Below, piece after piece: positions 26,728 through 34,824 of a stretch of 37,349 bases of DNA (the stretch's first letter is position 1; the number at the start of each line of letters is the position of its first letter). This stretch comes from an uncultured Myxococcales bacterium (GTDB lineage: Bacteria > Myxococcota_A > UBA9042 > CAIXZC01). Location of the stretch: NCBI GenBank assembly GCA_903923815.1, contig CAIXZC010000084.1, forward strand, positions 1-37,349, in the 5' to 3' direction. The notes beneath the pieces are model-generated. The model was not told where the DNA came from. It ran no database searches and saw nothing but the letters and a program-made list of their open reading frames with translations. Made by a program: the position numbers and the translations under genes.

Positions 26728-28622
26728 GGCAGGCCGGACTTTCGGCGCAGCACCCAGTCCGCGCCCAGCAGCAGCATCAGCAGGCCCAGCAGCCAGGGGT
26801 TGTCCCACAGGCTTTGGCTCTCCTGGACCTGGACCTGGGCTACGGGGGGCAGCAGGGGGGCCCTGGCCAGCTCGGGCAGGCGGGGCGGCAGTTGGGGTTG
26901 GGGCAGGGCCCGGGCGAGGACACGGCCCAGGCGGGCCTCCTGACCTTCCGGGCTGCGCCGCACGGCCAGATGCTGCACCAGCCCCTCGGGGCTGCCGTCG
27001 TCCAGTTCCAGCTTCCAGGCCCCGATGCCCACGGCGGGCAGGGTCAGGGAGGCACAGCCGTCCTTGAAGACCAGCCGCTGGGTCCCCGTCAGCCCCTCCC
27101 CCGCCGCCAGGGGCCAGAAGCGTTGCCCCAGGGTGGCCTCAGGGATCCCGGCCTGGGTGCAGAGGCGCAGGGTCGTGGGCTGGCCCTCCACGGCATTTGG
27201 CTTCTCCTCCAGCCAGCTGTCATCAAAGCCCGGCTCACCGGAGAGCCAGGCCACCAGGTTGTCCAGCAGCCGCGAGTAGATGCCCGGCAGGTTCCCCTGG
27301 TCCGGCGGGCTGAAGGCCCAGCTCCACAGGGAGTCCGTCGCCAGCAGGGCCACGCGCCCCTTCTCGAAGCGTCCCGCGGACAGCACCGGCAGACCATCCC
27401 GTTGTTGCAGCAGCACGGCCGTACCCTCGCGCTGGGCGCCCAGGCGGTTGACCATGGCAAGGGGAGGAAACTCGGGGGGCAGCTCCAGGTCCCGGAAGCG
27501 CAGCACGGGGTGGCGCGACTGGGCCGGGTTCAGGATCACCGGCGAGGGCTCTGATTGAGCCTCATCGGGGGCCTCGGGGGCGGGCAGGGTGGCTGGCAGC
27601 AGCTTCTCCAGGACGGTGCCCTCCAGGGATCCAGATGCGAAGGCCGCAGGCCCGCCGATGAACAGCAAGCCCCCGCCCCCCGCCACGAAGTCGCGGATGG
27701 CCGCCAGATGCTCATCCTTGAGCAGGAAGTAACTCCCCAAGGAAAAATCCTGGACGATCAGCAGATCGAAGCCGGGCAGCTCCTGCAGGAACAACTCGTT
27801 GGTGGGGAAGGGGATGAGGGCCAGGTCCTCCGGGGGCAGGGGCTGGAAGTTGTCCTGGCTGGCCAGCACGTAAAAGGAGATGAGCTCGTGGCGGGGCCTG
27901 GTCTTCAGGTACTCCCGCAGGAAGCGCAGGTCCCAGGAGGGGTGCCCGGCCAGGTGCAGGATGCGGATCTGGGGTCGGATGACCTCCACCAGCACGGTGT
28001 CCATGGCGGCGGGGCACACCAGCCCCCGGGGGCATTGCAGCAGCACCCCCAGGACCTGACCGCTGAGGCGGTTGGGGATGAAGGGCAGGTCCACGGTGAC
28101 CCCCGTTCGGCCCGCCTGCAGGGGCACCCGTTGGGCACCGATCTCCTGGCGCCCCTTGGGGTCCGAAAGGTCGTACAGCAGCACCTGGACCTCCAGGTCC
28201 TCGCGCAGCTCCGCCTCCAGCTCCACCGCCAGCCGATCCCGGTTTTTGTACAGCGCCGCGATGGGAGGCCCCAGGCTTCTGATTCGAAGCTCGCCCTTGG
28301 GTTCGAAGGCCTCATCCAGGACCTCCACGGGGGGCAGCCAGTTGGCCACCCGGGCCTCCGGAGGGCTGCGGAACTGGTTGGCCACCAGGGTCTCGGGGGT
28401 CTTCACCGGCAGCGTCCGCTCCCAGGTGCGCTCGGGCCCCAGGACCACCAGGAACAGGAACAGCAGCAGCAGGGAGCGCAGGCCCATCAGCGTGATCCGC
28501 CGCCGCCAGGACAGGGCCCCCAGGCGCCGCCAGTGGAGGAGGCCCAACAGCACGAACAGCAGCAGGAGGGCCACGCCGGCAAGGGACCAGGGTTGGAGCT
28601 GGAAGGTGAGGGCTGCCATCAT
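26724..28622 (-). CDS. BatA/GATase1-like membrane protein
   Basis: N-terminal TM pair (WSLAGVALLLLFVLLGLLHWRRL; GLRSLLLLFLFLVVLGPER), RILHLAGHPSWDLRFLREYLK, DLLIVQDFSLGSYFLL, FVAGGGGLLFIGGPAAF, C-terminal TM. Confidence 0.75.
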   Translation of the reverse strand: MMAALTFQLQPWSLAGVALLLLFVLLGLLHWRRLGALSWRRRITLMGLRSLLLLFLFLVVLGPERTWERTLPVKTPETLVANQFRSPPEARVANWLPPVEVLDEAFEPKGELRIRSLGPPIAALYKNRDRLAVELEAELREDLEVQVLLYDLSDPKGRQEIGAQRVPLQAGRTGVTVDLPFIPNRLSGQVLGVLLQCPRGLVCPAAMDTVLVEVIRPQIRILHLAGHPSWDLRFLREYLKTRPRHELISFYVLASQDNFQPLPPEDLALIPFPTNELFLQELPGFDLLIVQDFSLGSYFLLKDEHLAAIRDFVAGGGGLLFIGGPAAFASGSLEGTVLEKLLPATLPAPEAPDEAQSEPSPVILNPAQSRHPVLRFRDLELPPEFPPLAMVNRLGAQREGTAVLLQQRDGLPVLSAGRFEKGRVALLATDSLWSWAFSPPDQGNLPGIYSRLLDNLVAWLSGEPGFDDSWLEEKPNAVEGQPTTLRLCTQAGIPEATLGQRFWPLAAGEGLTGTQRLVFKDGCASLTLPAVGIGAWKLELDDGSPEGLVQHLAVRRSPEGQEARLGRVLARALPQPQLPPRLPELARAPLLPPVAQVQVQESQSLWDNPWLLGLLMLLLGADWVLRRKSGLP

Positions 28623-29413
28623 GGGCGCGTGCCCCCCTCACCGGTGCGGGAGTCCTCCAGCCGGAAGTTCCTTCGGGCCCGCAGGTAGTCCAGGTGGATC
28701 TTGTCGTTCTTGTAGTCCAGGCACAGGGCATAGGCCAGAATGTTCACGGCCAGTCGGATGGCGGCCTCGCGTTGGGTCTCGCCGCCGGGCACCACGGTGA
28801 AGCGGTGGCTGCCGTCCCTCCCCCGGGCCAGCGCACCAAGCAGATCATTGAGGCTGACGATGACGGCCAGCCGCCCCTCGTGCTGGGCACCGTAGAGTTC
28901 GGGGAACAGGCGGATGCGTCCCACGGGGTTGGAGACCCGATAGAACGAACGGAACAACACGTTGCCCGCGGGGATGGGGGCCAACTCGGCCCCGGGCAGC
29001 AGGGTCTGCAGCAGCTCTGCGACCGCCGTCAGCAGCTCCTTGGCGCCCCTTGCCTCCCCCGAGTAGTCCACCAGCAGGGTGCCTCCGCGGCCCAGATAGG
29101 CGGCCAGATTGCGCGTCTGTTCGGCGGTCAAGGCCGGAGGGGGGCCGTCCAGCCAGAGCACCAGGAAGGGGTGCTTGAAGATCAGTGAGGAAGCGGGGTC
29201 CAGGGGGTTCTCGCGGGCCTCGGTCTGGGTGCTGGTGCGCAGGTTCAGCTCGGCGGCCAGGGACTCCAGGGCACCCGCCCGGGCCCAGCTCCCCTGGGAG
29301 TCCAGGGTCAGCGGCACCAGCGACACCTGGGCGGCCCTTGCGCCCGCCACCGGTCCCAGCACAAGGGCCGCGGCCACGAAGATCAGGGCGCGTAGATGGG
29401 CCATGTTTCCCAA
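28619..29413 (-). CDS. DUF4159-domain protein, exported
   Basis: Signal peptide; FLVLWLDGPPPALTAEQTRNLAAYLGRGGTLLVDYSG; NPVGRIRLFPELYGAQHEGRLAVIVSLNDLLGA; ETQREAAIRLAVNILAYALCLDYKNDKIHLDYL. ATG at 29404 also possible. Confidence 0.78.
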   Translation of the reverse strand: MGNMAHLRALIFVAAALVLGPVAGARAAQVSLVPLTLDSQGSWARAGALESLAAELNLRTSTQTEARENPLDPASSLIFKHPFLVLWLDGPPPALTAEQTRNLAAYLGRGGTLLVDYSGEARGAKELLTAVAELLQTLLPGAELAPIPAGNVLFRSFYRVSNPVGRIRLFPELYGAQHEGRLAVIVSLNDLLGALARGRDGSHRFTVVPGGETQREAAIRLAVNILAYALCLDYKNDKIHLDYLRARRNFRLEDSRTGEGGTRP

Positions 29414-29423
29414 ACCGAACTAC

Positions 29424-29708
29424 CTATTTGCCGGCACGGTTCCGGGAGACGAACCTGAACTTCAGGTCGTAGAGGAGCTGGGTCAGGAGCTGGTCCTCCT
29501 CGGCGCTCAGGTTGCCTCTGGTCTTCTCCGCCAGCATGGAGAGGATCTCGATGGTCTGTCGGGCCAGGGGAAGGCTCACCTTGGCCTCGCCCCCATCCGG
29601 GTCGGGGATCTCGCCAAGGTGATACATCGCGGAGGTTCCAAGGGACAGGACGAAGGTGTGGAAGTCCACGGAGGTCTGGGGCTTGTCGCCGGAGCCCAGC
29701 TCAGACAT
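29424..29708 (-). CDS. DUF1844-family protein
   Basis: VDFHTFVLSLGTSAMYHLGEIPDPDGGEAKVSLPLARQTIEILSMLAEKTRGNLSAEEDQLLTQLLYDLKFRFV. Confidence 0.85.
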   Translation of the reverse strand: MSELGSGDKPQTSVDFHTFVLSLGTSAMYHLGEIPDPDGGEAKVSLPLARQTIEILSMLAEKTRGNLSAEEDQLLTQLLYDLKFRFVSRNRAGK

Positions 29709-29937
29709 CGATCACGCCCTCCATGTCCTCTTCCTCCTCGGGGCGCACGTTGCCGCCGCCCACCAGGCTGGTGTCGAACTCCTCGGCCTGGACGGACACT
29801 TCGCTGAGCTCGCCCGCATCCTTGCTGTCCACGACAGCGCCCAGGACCTTCTTGAGCTCGGCCTTGGTGATGTAGCCCTTGGTGAGGTTGCGGTCGATGA
29901 TGCGCTTGTCAAACAGAAGATCTTTCTCGATCATCAC
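29701..29937 (-). CDS. small acidic protein of unknown function
   Basis: MMIEKDLLFDKRIIDRNLTKGYITKAELKKVLGAVV...; overlaps the DUF1844 gene and has its own upstream promoter-like element. Confidence 0.7.
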   Translation of the reverse strand: MMIEKDLLFDKRIIDRNLTKGYITKAELKKVLGAVVDSKDAGELSEVSVQAEEFDTSLVGGGNVRPEEEEDMEGVIDV

Positions 29938-29990
29938 GGCCTCCGGTTATGGTCTGGCGCCCCTTGGCGCCGTGGGATTTCGCGGGCGCT

Positions 29991-30019
29991 AAGATAAGAA
30001 ATGGTGCAGGTTCTGTCAA
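29991..30019 (-). promoter_or_regulatory. putative sigma70-type promoter for 29701-29937
   Basis: On the minus strand: TTGACA (30019-30014), 17 nt, TATCTT (29996-29991). Confidence 0.55.
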
Positions 30020-30045
30020 TCATTGTGTTTTTTTCGCCTGCATTC

Positions 30046-30074
30046 TTGACTTGCCATGCCTCTGAGTGTAACTT
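30046..30074 (+). promoter_or_regulatory. putative sigma70-type promoter for grpE
   Basis: TTGACT (30046-30051), 17 nt, TAACTT (30069-30074). Supports start at 30104 rather than 30056. Confidence 0.4.
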
Positions 30075-30103
30075 CTGCCCGTTTTCAGGCAGGGGAAAAT
30101 CCC

Positions 30104-31015
30104 ATGTCTCCAGATAGGACCAATTCGGACCGGAATCAGGATCCGCGCCGCGATCAGGCGGAGGGTGATGATCTGCGCTGGGAGGAGGAGAAGGTTTTTG
30201 GCGGCACCGCTGCCGACAACAACACCTCTCCCGTCATCGGCGACGATCGCCAGACCACCGATCGGCAGCGGTATCTTCGCTTGGTGGCGGACTTCGACAA
30301 CTTCCGCAAGCGCGTCCAGAAGGACCGCGAGACAGTGGTCATCTACGCCAATGAGCGGCTGGTCAGGGACATGCTCCCGCTGGTGGACGATCTGGAGCGG
30401 GCCCTGGCTGCCCAGGCCACCGTCAGCAGCGACCAGACCTCCTTTTCTAGTGGCGTCCAGCACATCCTCGCCCGCTTCCGCAGCATCCTGGATGGCGCCG
30501 GCGCCAAGCCCTTCATCTCCGTGGGCGGTCCCTTCAATCCCAGCGTCCATGAAGCCGTGTTTCAGCGCGTGGAAGAGGACAAGGCCGAGGGGCTGGTCCT
30601 GGAAGAACTGGAAAAGGGCTACCTGTTCAACGGCAAGCTCCTGCGGCCGGCCAAGGTGGTGGTCAACGGGCTGGTGCGGCCCCCTGCCACCCGCAGCATT
30701 GACCTGGGCGCGTCAGACACCATCAGTCGCCCCATCCCCCGGCCCGCTCCGACCCCTCCCGCTGCGGTCACTGCCAGCGCCACCGCCACCGCCGCCAACG
30801 GCGGCCAGGGGCTGGAGGCCGAGACTCCCTTCGTGACCAAGAGTCGGGCCAGCGTGACGGGTCCCCAGCCCGTCCAGCCCAAGATCAGCGTCGCCGCCCC
30901 CGTGGCCCCCGACGAACCCAGGCACCAGGTCGTCATCGAGGACGAGGAGGACCTGGGCTCCCTGGAGGAATGGGACCTCCTGTTCAAGTCTGAAGAATCC
31001 AAGGGCAAGGTTTGA
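30104..31015 (+). CDS. grpE: GrpE nucleotide exchange factor with long C-terminal extension
   Basis: RYLRLVADFDNFRKRVQKDRETVVIYANERLVRDMLPLVDDLERAL ... FNPSVHEAVFQRVEEDKAEGLVLEELEKGYLFNGKLLRPAKVVVNG, followed by about 100 residues not typical of GrpE. Confidence 0.9.
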   Translation: MSPDRTNSDRNQDPRRDQAEGDDLRWEEEKVFGGTAADNNTSPVIGDDRQTTDRQRYLRLVADFDNFRKRVQKDRETVVIYANERLVRDMLPLVDDLERALAAQATVSSDQTSFSSGVQHILARFRSILDGAGAKPFISVGGPFNPSVHEAVFQRVEEDKAEGLVLEELEKGYLFNGKLLRPAKVVVNGLVRPPATRSIDLGASDTISRPIPRPAPTPPAAVTASATATAANGGQGLEAETPFVTKSRASVTGPQPVQPKISVAAPVAPDEPRHQVVIEDEEDLGSLEEWDLLFKSEESKGKV

Positions 31016-31695
31016 CGACCATCCCCCGCCTCCTCCAATCCGTAGCACTGCTTTCCCTGTTGTGGGCCTGCGCTGAGGACCCCCAGTTGACCCTTGTCGG
31101 GCCCACGGAGGCCCACGTGTTCGTGGGTGAGGCCCTGTCCCTGACCCTGGAGGCCCAGCCCTGCCTGGAGGGGACGCGGTTTCAGGTAGGGGAGGCGCCG
31201 GAGGGGCTGGTGGCCACGGTGCCCGGGCTGCCCTGTCGGCTGGCCCTTGCCTGGACGCCCCTTCCGGGTCAGGAGACGGGGGACGAGCCTTTGGAGGTGG
31301 GGATCACCGCCAGCGCCCCGGGCGGTCGGCAGGGGCGGTCCAACCTGGAACTGTTCGTCTGGGCGCCCTGGGAGCCCTCCTGGGACCTCCCCGCCTCCCT
31401 GCCCCTGGAGGCGGGGCAGCCCTTCCTGCGGCTCATCGTGGTGCTGGACCCGGCGGCAAGTGCCCTACATTTGCAAATGCTGGAGGCGCCCCCCTGGCTG
31501 GAGCTGACGCGGCAGTCCCCGGGACGCTTCGAACTGTCCGGTACGCCCCCCCTGGATGCCAGTGGCCGGGTCTTTGCGCCGCGCTTCGTGGCCAGCGGGG
31601 ATTTTGCCGTCGAGGGCCAGACCTACGAGGCCTGGGTGCTGGAGGGGACCTTGGAGCTGTTGGTGCTGCCGGCCCTCGGGGCGCCGGCGCGCTGA
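31012..31695 (+). CDS. predicted lipoprotein of unknown function
   Basis: TTG start overlapping the grpE stop; signal peptide with lipobox SLLWAC; beta-rich sequence. Confidence 0.65.
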   Translation: MTTIPRLLQSVALLSLLWACAEDPQLTLVGPTEAHVFVGEALSLTLEAQPCLEGTRFQVGEAPEGLVATVPGLPCRLALAWTPLPGQETGDEPLEVGITASAPGGRQGRSNLELFVWAPWEPSWDLPASLPLEAGQPFLRLIVVLDPAASALHLQMLEAPPWLELTRQSPGRFELSGTPPLDASGRVFAPRFVASGDFAVEGQTYEAWVLEGTLELLVLPALGAPAR

Positions 31696-31708
31696 GGGCG
31701 CAAGAGGA

Positions 31709-32911
31709 TCAGGGCTGAAGGGTCTGACGGATCTGCTCCATGGACCAGGCCAGGGTGGCGTCGTCGATGATCAGCGGCGGGGCGAAGCGGATGACCGTCT
31801 CGTGGGTCTCCTTGCACAGCAATCCGCGGGCCATCAGGTCCTCGCAGCAGCGCCGGGCGGTCTTCACCGAGGTGTCGATGACGGCGGCGTTCAGCAGGCC
31901 CTTGCCACGAATCTCCAGCACCAGACCATTGCCCACCAGGGGGGCCAGGCCAGCCCGGAAGACCTTGCCCTGGGCCTCCGCCCGCTCGGTCAGCTTCTCT
32001 TCCTTGAGCACGGTCATGGCCTCGATGCCCACTGCCGCCGCCAGGGGGTTGCCACCGAAGGTGGAGCCGTGGCTGCCGGGCTCGAAGACCTCCAGCAATT
32101 CGGCCTTGCCCACCACCGCGGACACGGGGAGGATGCCGCCCCCCAGGGCCTTGCCCAGGATGTAGGCGTCGGGCTTCACGCCCTCGTGGTCACAGGCGAA
32201 CATGCGGCCCGTGCGGCCCAGGCCCGTCTGCACCTCGTCCGCCAGCATGAGCATGTGATGCCGGTCGCACAGTTCCCGGGTGCGGCGCAGGAAACCCTCT
32301 GGAGGAATGACCACCCCGGCCTCGCCCTGGATGGGCTCCACCAGGACGGCGATGGTGTTCGGAGTGATGGCCTTCTCCAGGGCCTCGAAGTCGCCATAGG
32401 GGACCATATCGAAGCCCGGCGTGAAGGGGCCAAAGCCATCCCGGTAGCCCTCGTCCGCGGAGAAGGACACGATGGAGATGGTGCGGCCGTGGAAGTTGCC
32501 GTCGAAGACCACGATGCGGGCCTCGTTGGGCGCCACCTTCTTCACCCGATAGCCCCAGCGGCGGGCGGCCTTGAGGGCCGTCTCCACGGCCTCGGCGCCG
32601 GTGTTCATGGGCAGCACCATGTCCTGGCCGCAGAGCTCCGCAAGCTGCTTGCAGAAGGGGCCAAGCTGGTCGTTGTGGAAGGCCCTGGACGTCAGCGTGA
32701 TGCGGTCCAACTGGCGCTTGGCGGCGGCCACCAACCGGGGGTGACAGTGACCGTGGCTCAGGGCGCTGTAGGCGGACAGCATGTCCAGGAACTTGCGGCC
32801 GTCAATGTCATGGACCCAGACGCCCTCACAGCGGTCCAGGACCACCGGCAGGGGCTTGTAGTTGTGGGCACCGTAGCGTTTCTCGAGACCAAGCAACTGG
32901 GAACTGTCCAT
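31709..32911 (-). CDS. rocD: class III aminotransferase, ornithine aminotransferase-like
   Basis: YGAHNYKPLPVVLDRCEGVWVHDIDGRKFLDMLSAYSALSHGHCHP; NTGAEAVETALKAARRWGY; FHGRTISIVSFS; LADEVQTGLGRTGRMFA; DAYILGKALGGGILPVSAV; GSHGSTFGGNPLA. Confidence 0.9.
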   Translation of the reverse strand: MDSSQLLGLEKRYGAHNYKPLPVVLDRCEGVWVHDIDGRKFLDMLSAYSALSHGHCHPRLVAAAKRQLDRITLTSRAFHNDQLGPFCKQLAELCGQDMVLPMNTGAEAVETALKAARRWGYRVKKVAPNEARIVVFDGNFHGRTISIVSFSADEGYRDGFGPFTPGFDMVPYGDFEALEKAITPNTIAVLVEPIQGEAGVVIPPEGFLRRTRELCDRHHMLMLADEVQTGLGRTGRMFACDHEGVKPDAYILGKALGGGILPVSAVVGKAELLEVFEPGSHGSTFGGNPLAAAVGIEAMTVLKEEKLTERAEAQGKVFRAGLAPLVGNGLVLEIRGKGLLNAAVIDTSVKTARRCCEDLMARGLLCKETHETVIRFAPPLIIDDATLAWSMEQIRQTLQP

Positions 32912-32954
32912 GGATTCCTCCAAGCAAATAGAACCAGGGATTTATGGCTGATTT

Positions 32955-34100
32955 CTAGAGCCAGTCAAGAAACCAGGCGGCGGCGCCGAGGGCCGCAGCG
33001 GCGACGATGAGGATGAAGATGACCAGCTCGGCGGTCCTGCGGCCACCGGACTGGGGGGCCCCTTCGTACTTGTTGGCAGGGGCCTGGGCCTTGGGGGCTT
33101 CGGGGGTCTCCACGCCGACCTTGGTGCCGACCTTTGGGGCCTCAGGTGCCGTGGGCTCGGGGAACTTCGCGTCGGCCGAGTTCTGGCGCAGCAACTCCAT
33201 GGCCACGTCCAGCTTGCTTTGGCCCTGGGCCGGCATGAAGGCCACCGTCTGGGAGCCCTGCTCCGCCTCGGCGCCCATCTTCCTGCGCAGGTCATCCACC
33301 GCGTCCTGCACATCCTTGGTGCCGAACATCATGGTCTTGCCCCCACCATCCGCCTCGGCCTCAGCAATCTCCTCGGCCCGATCCTTGATGGGGCTGAGCT
33401 CGCCCAGGGCGCTGGCCGAGAAGACCATCGTACGGGCGCTCTCGATCTCCTCCAGGCGCTCTTCCATCTGGGGGATGTCCTGAACCCCGAACATCAGGGT
33501 GCCTCCGGCGGGTGCCGCAGGGGATTTGAACTGGCCGGTGGTCCGGGCTGTGGCCTTGGCCAGATCCGCCTTGATGTCCGCCGCCGAGAACAGCATGGTG
33601 CTGGCGCTGCCCAGATCCTGCGGGGGCACGGGGGCCGGCGCCGGGGTGGGCGCGGGCGCGGGTTTGACCGAGGCCTGAAGCCTGTCCTGGGTGGCCCGCA
33701 CCGCCGGCATGGTGTCGGTGGTGTGGGTCTCCACCTGCGCGGGAATGGGCTGAGGCTGCGCGCCCACGGCGGGCATGTACATCACGGTGGAGCCGCTGAG
33801 GTCCTCCGGTGCCGGTGCCGGCGGCTGGTAGTCGGGGGCCTGCACCGAGGGCATGTAGAACTGGGTCCCCGGGATCTCCTGGGCCACCGGTGTGGGGGCC
33901 GGGGCAGGGGCAGGGGCCGCGGTGGGCTTGGGCTGGGCCGCCGCGGGCATGAACATCATGGTCTTGGTGCCGGCCTCGTCCTCGTCCTCAACGGTGAGCT
34001 TTCGGATCTGCTCCAACTCGTCGGGGGTGAACACCAGGGTCCGCCCGTTGTCCAGGTCATCTTCTTCCTGGTCCGCGAAGGCCAGCAGCAGGCGCATCAT
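32955..34100 (-). CDS. tail-anchored protein with multiple T-[MLV]-x-[FY] repeats
   Basis: Repeats GRTLVFTPDEL, TKTMMFMP, GTQFYMP, GSTVMYMP, ASTMLFSAADI, GGTLMFGVQDI, ARTMVFSASAL, GKTMMFGTKDV, SQTVAFMP in Pro/Ala-rich linkers; C-terminal TM LVIFILIVAAAALGAAAWFLDWL. GGAGG 5 nt before ATG 34100. Confidence 0.8.
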   Translation of the reverse strand: MMRLLLAFADQEEDDLDNGRTLVFTPDELEQIRKLTVEDEDEAGTKTMMFMPAAAQPKPTAAPAPAPAPTPVAQEIPGTQFYMPSVQAPDYQPPAPAPEDLSGSTVMYMPAVGAQPQPIPAQVETHTTDTMPAVRATQDRLQASVKPAPAPTPAPAPVPPQDLGSASTMLFSAADIKADLAKATARTTGQFKSPAAPAGGTLMFGVQDIPQMEERLEEIESARTMVFSASALGELSPIKDRAEEIAEAEADGGGKTMMFGTKDVQDAVDDLRRKMGAEAEQGSQTVAFMPAQGQSKLDVAMELLRQNSADAKFPEPTAPEAPKVGTKVGVETPEAPKAQAPANKYEGAPQSGGRRTAELVIFILIVAAAALGAAAWFLDWL

Positions 34101-34164
34101 GTGATCCTCCATGGCGTAAACACAATGCTTATTACCACCCGTGGCGGGCAGTTATCAACCAGTT

Positions 34165-34824
34165 TCAACGGCCCCCGTCGCCCCCCCCGGGGCAGGCCCC
34201 CGGTCCCGTTGTGGGGTAGATGGCCAGCACCAGTTGCGACTCCTGGGCGGCCGCCGCCGCCTGCACCCGGGCCAGCTCGGCCGGTGGCAGGGAGGGGGCA
34301 AGCGTGGACAGCACCGCGGGCCAGTCGCCCCGGGGTCCCAGCTCCCAGTGGTGGCAGCCCTCGGGGCTCCCCACCTGCACCGCCCCAAGGCTGGTCACCA
34401 GGGCCTGATCCACCGGGCCCGCCAGGTGCACCGCCACCCGCAGGGGCTCCACCTGCAGGTCCTCGGCGGCGGAGAACATCAACGTCTGGGAGGCCAGCAG
34501 CAGCGCCACCAGCATGGCCACGATGCCCAGGCTCTCAAAGCCCACGTTCTGCAGGCGGCTGCCGTAGTGGCGCCCCCGCGTCTTGCGACGAATGCGCCGC
34601 TGGACCGCCGCCAGGGTCTCCTCGGCGGGGGGCATGCGCTGGGGCTGGCGGCCCTTGATGAGCCCCAGGGTCCGGCGGATGGTCTCCACCCGGGCCCGCA
34701 GCTCGGCGTCCTCCTCCAGCAGCCCCTCCAGGGCACGGGCCTCGGCCTCCGGCAGTTCGCCGTCCAGCCAGGCCGCCAACCGGGCCTCCAGCTCCTCATC
34801 CACGGGGATCCGGGCGCTGTTCAT
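34165..34824 (-). CDS. probable anti-sigma factor (single TM)
   Basis: N-terminal DEELEARLAAWLDGELPEAEARALEGLLEEDAELRARVETIRRTLGLIKG, central TM LGIVAMLVALLLASQTLMF, coupled (ATGA) to the upstream ECF sigma gene. Confidence 0.75.
   Translation of the reverse strand: MNSARIPVDEELEARLAAWLDGELPEAEARALEGLLEEDAELRARVETIRRTLGLIKGRQPQRMPPAEETLAAVQRRIRRKTRGRHYGSRLQNVGFESLGIVAMLVALLLASQTLMFSAAEDLQVEPLRVAVHLAGPVDQALVTSLGAVQVGSPEGCHHWELGPRGDWPAVLSTLAPSLPPAELARVQAAAAAQESQLVLAIYPTTGPGACPGGGDGGR

Noticed and set aside
24892-26943. 683-aa plus-strand ORF across uvrC
   Set aside because: Antisense to uvrC, which has clear GIY-YIG and HhH motifs.
31556-34658. 484-aa and 479-aa plus-strand ORFs
   Set aside because: Antisense to rocD, the T-x-x-F repeat protein and the anti-sigma gene, all of which have recognisable sense-strand features.
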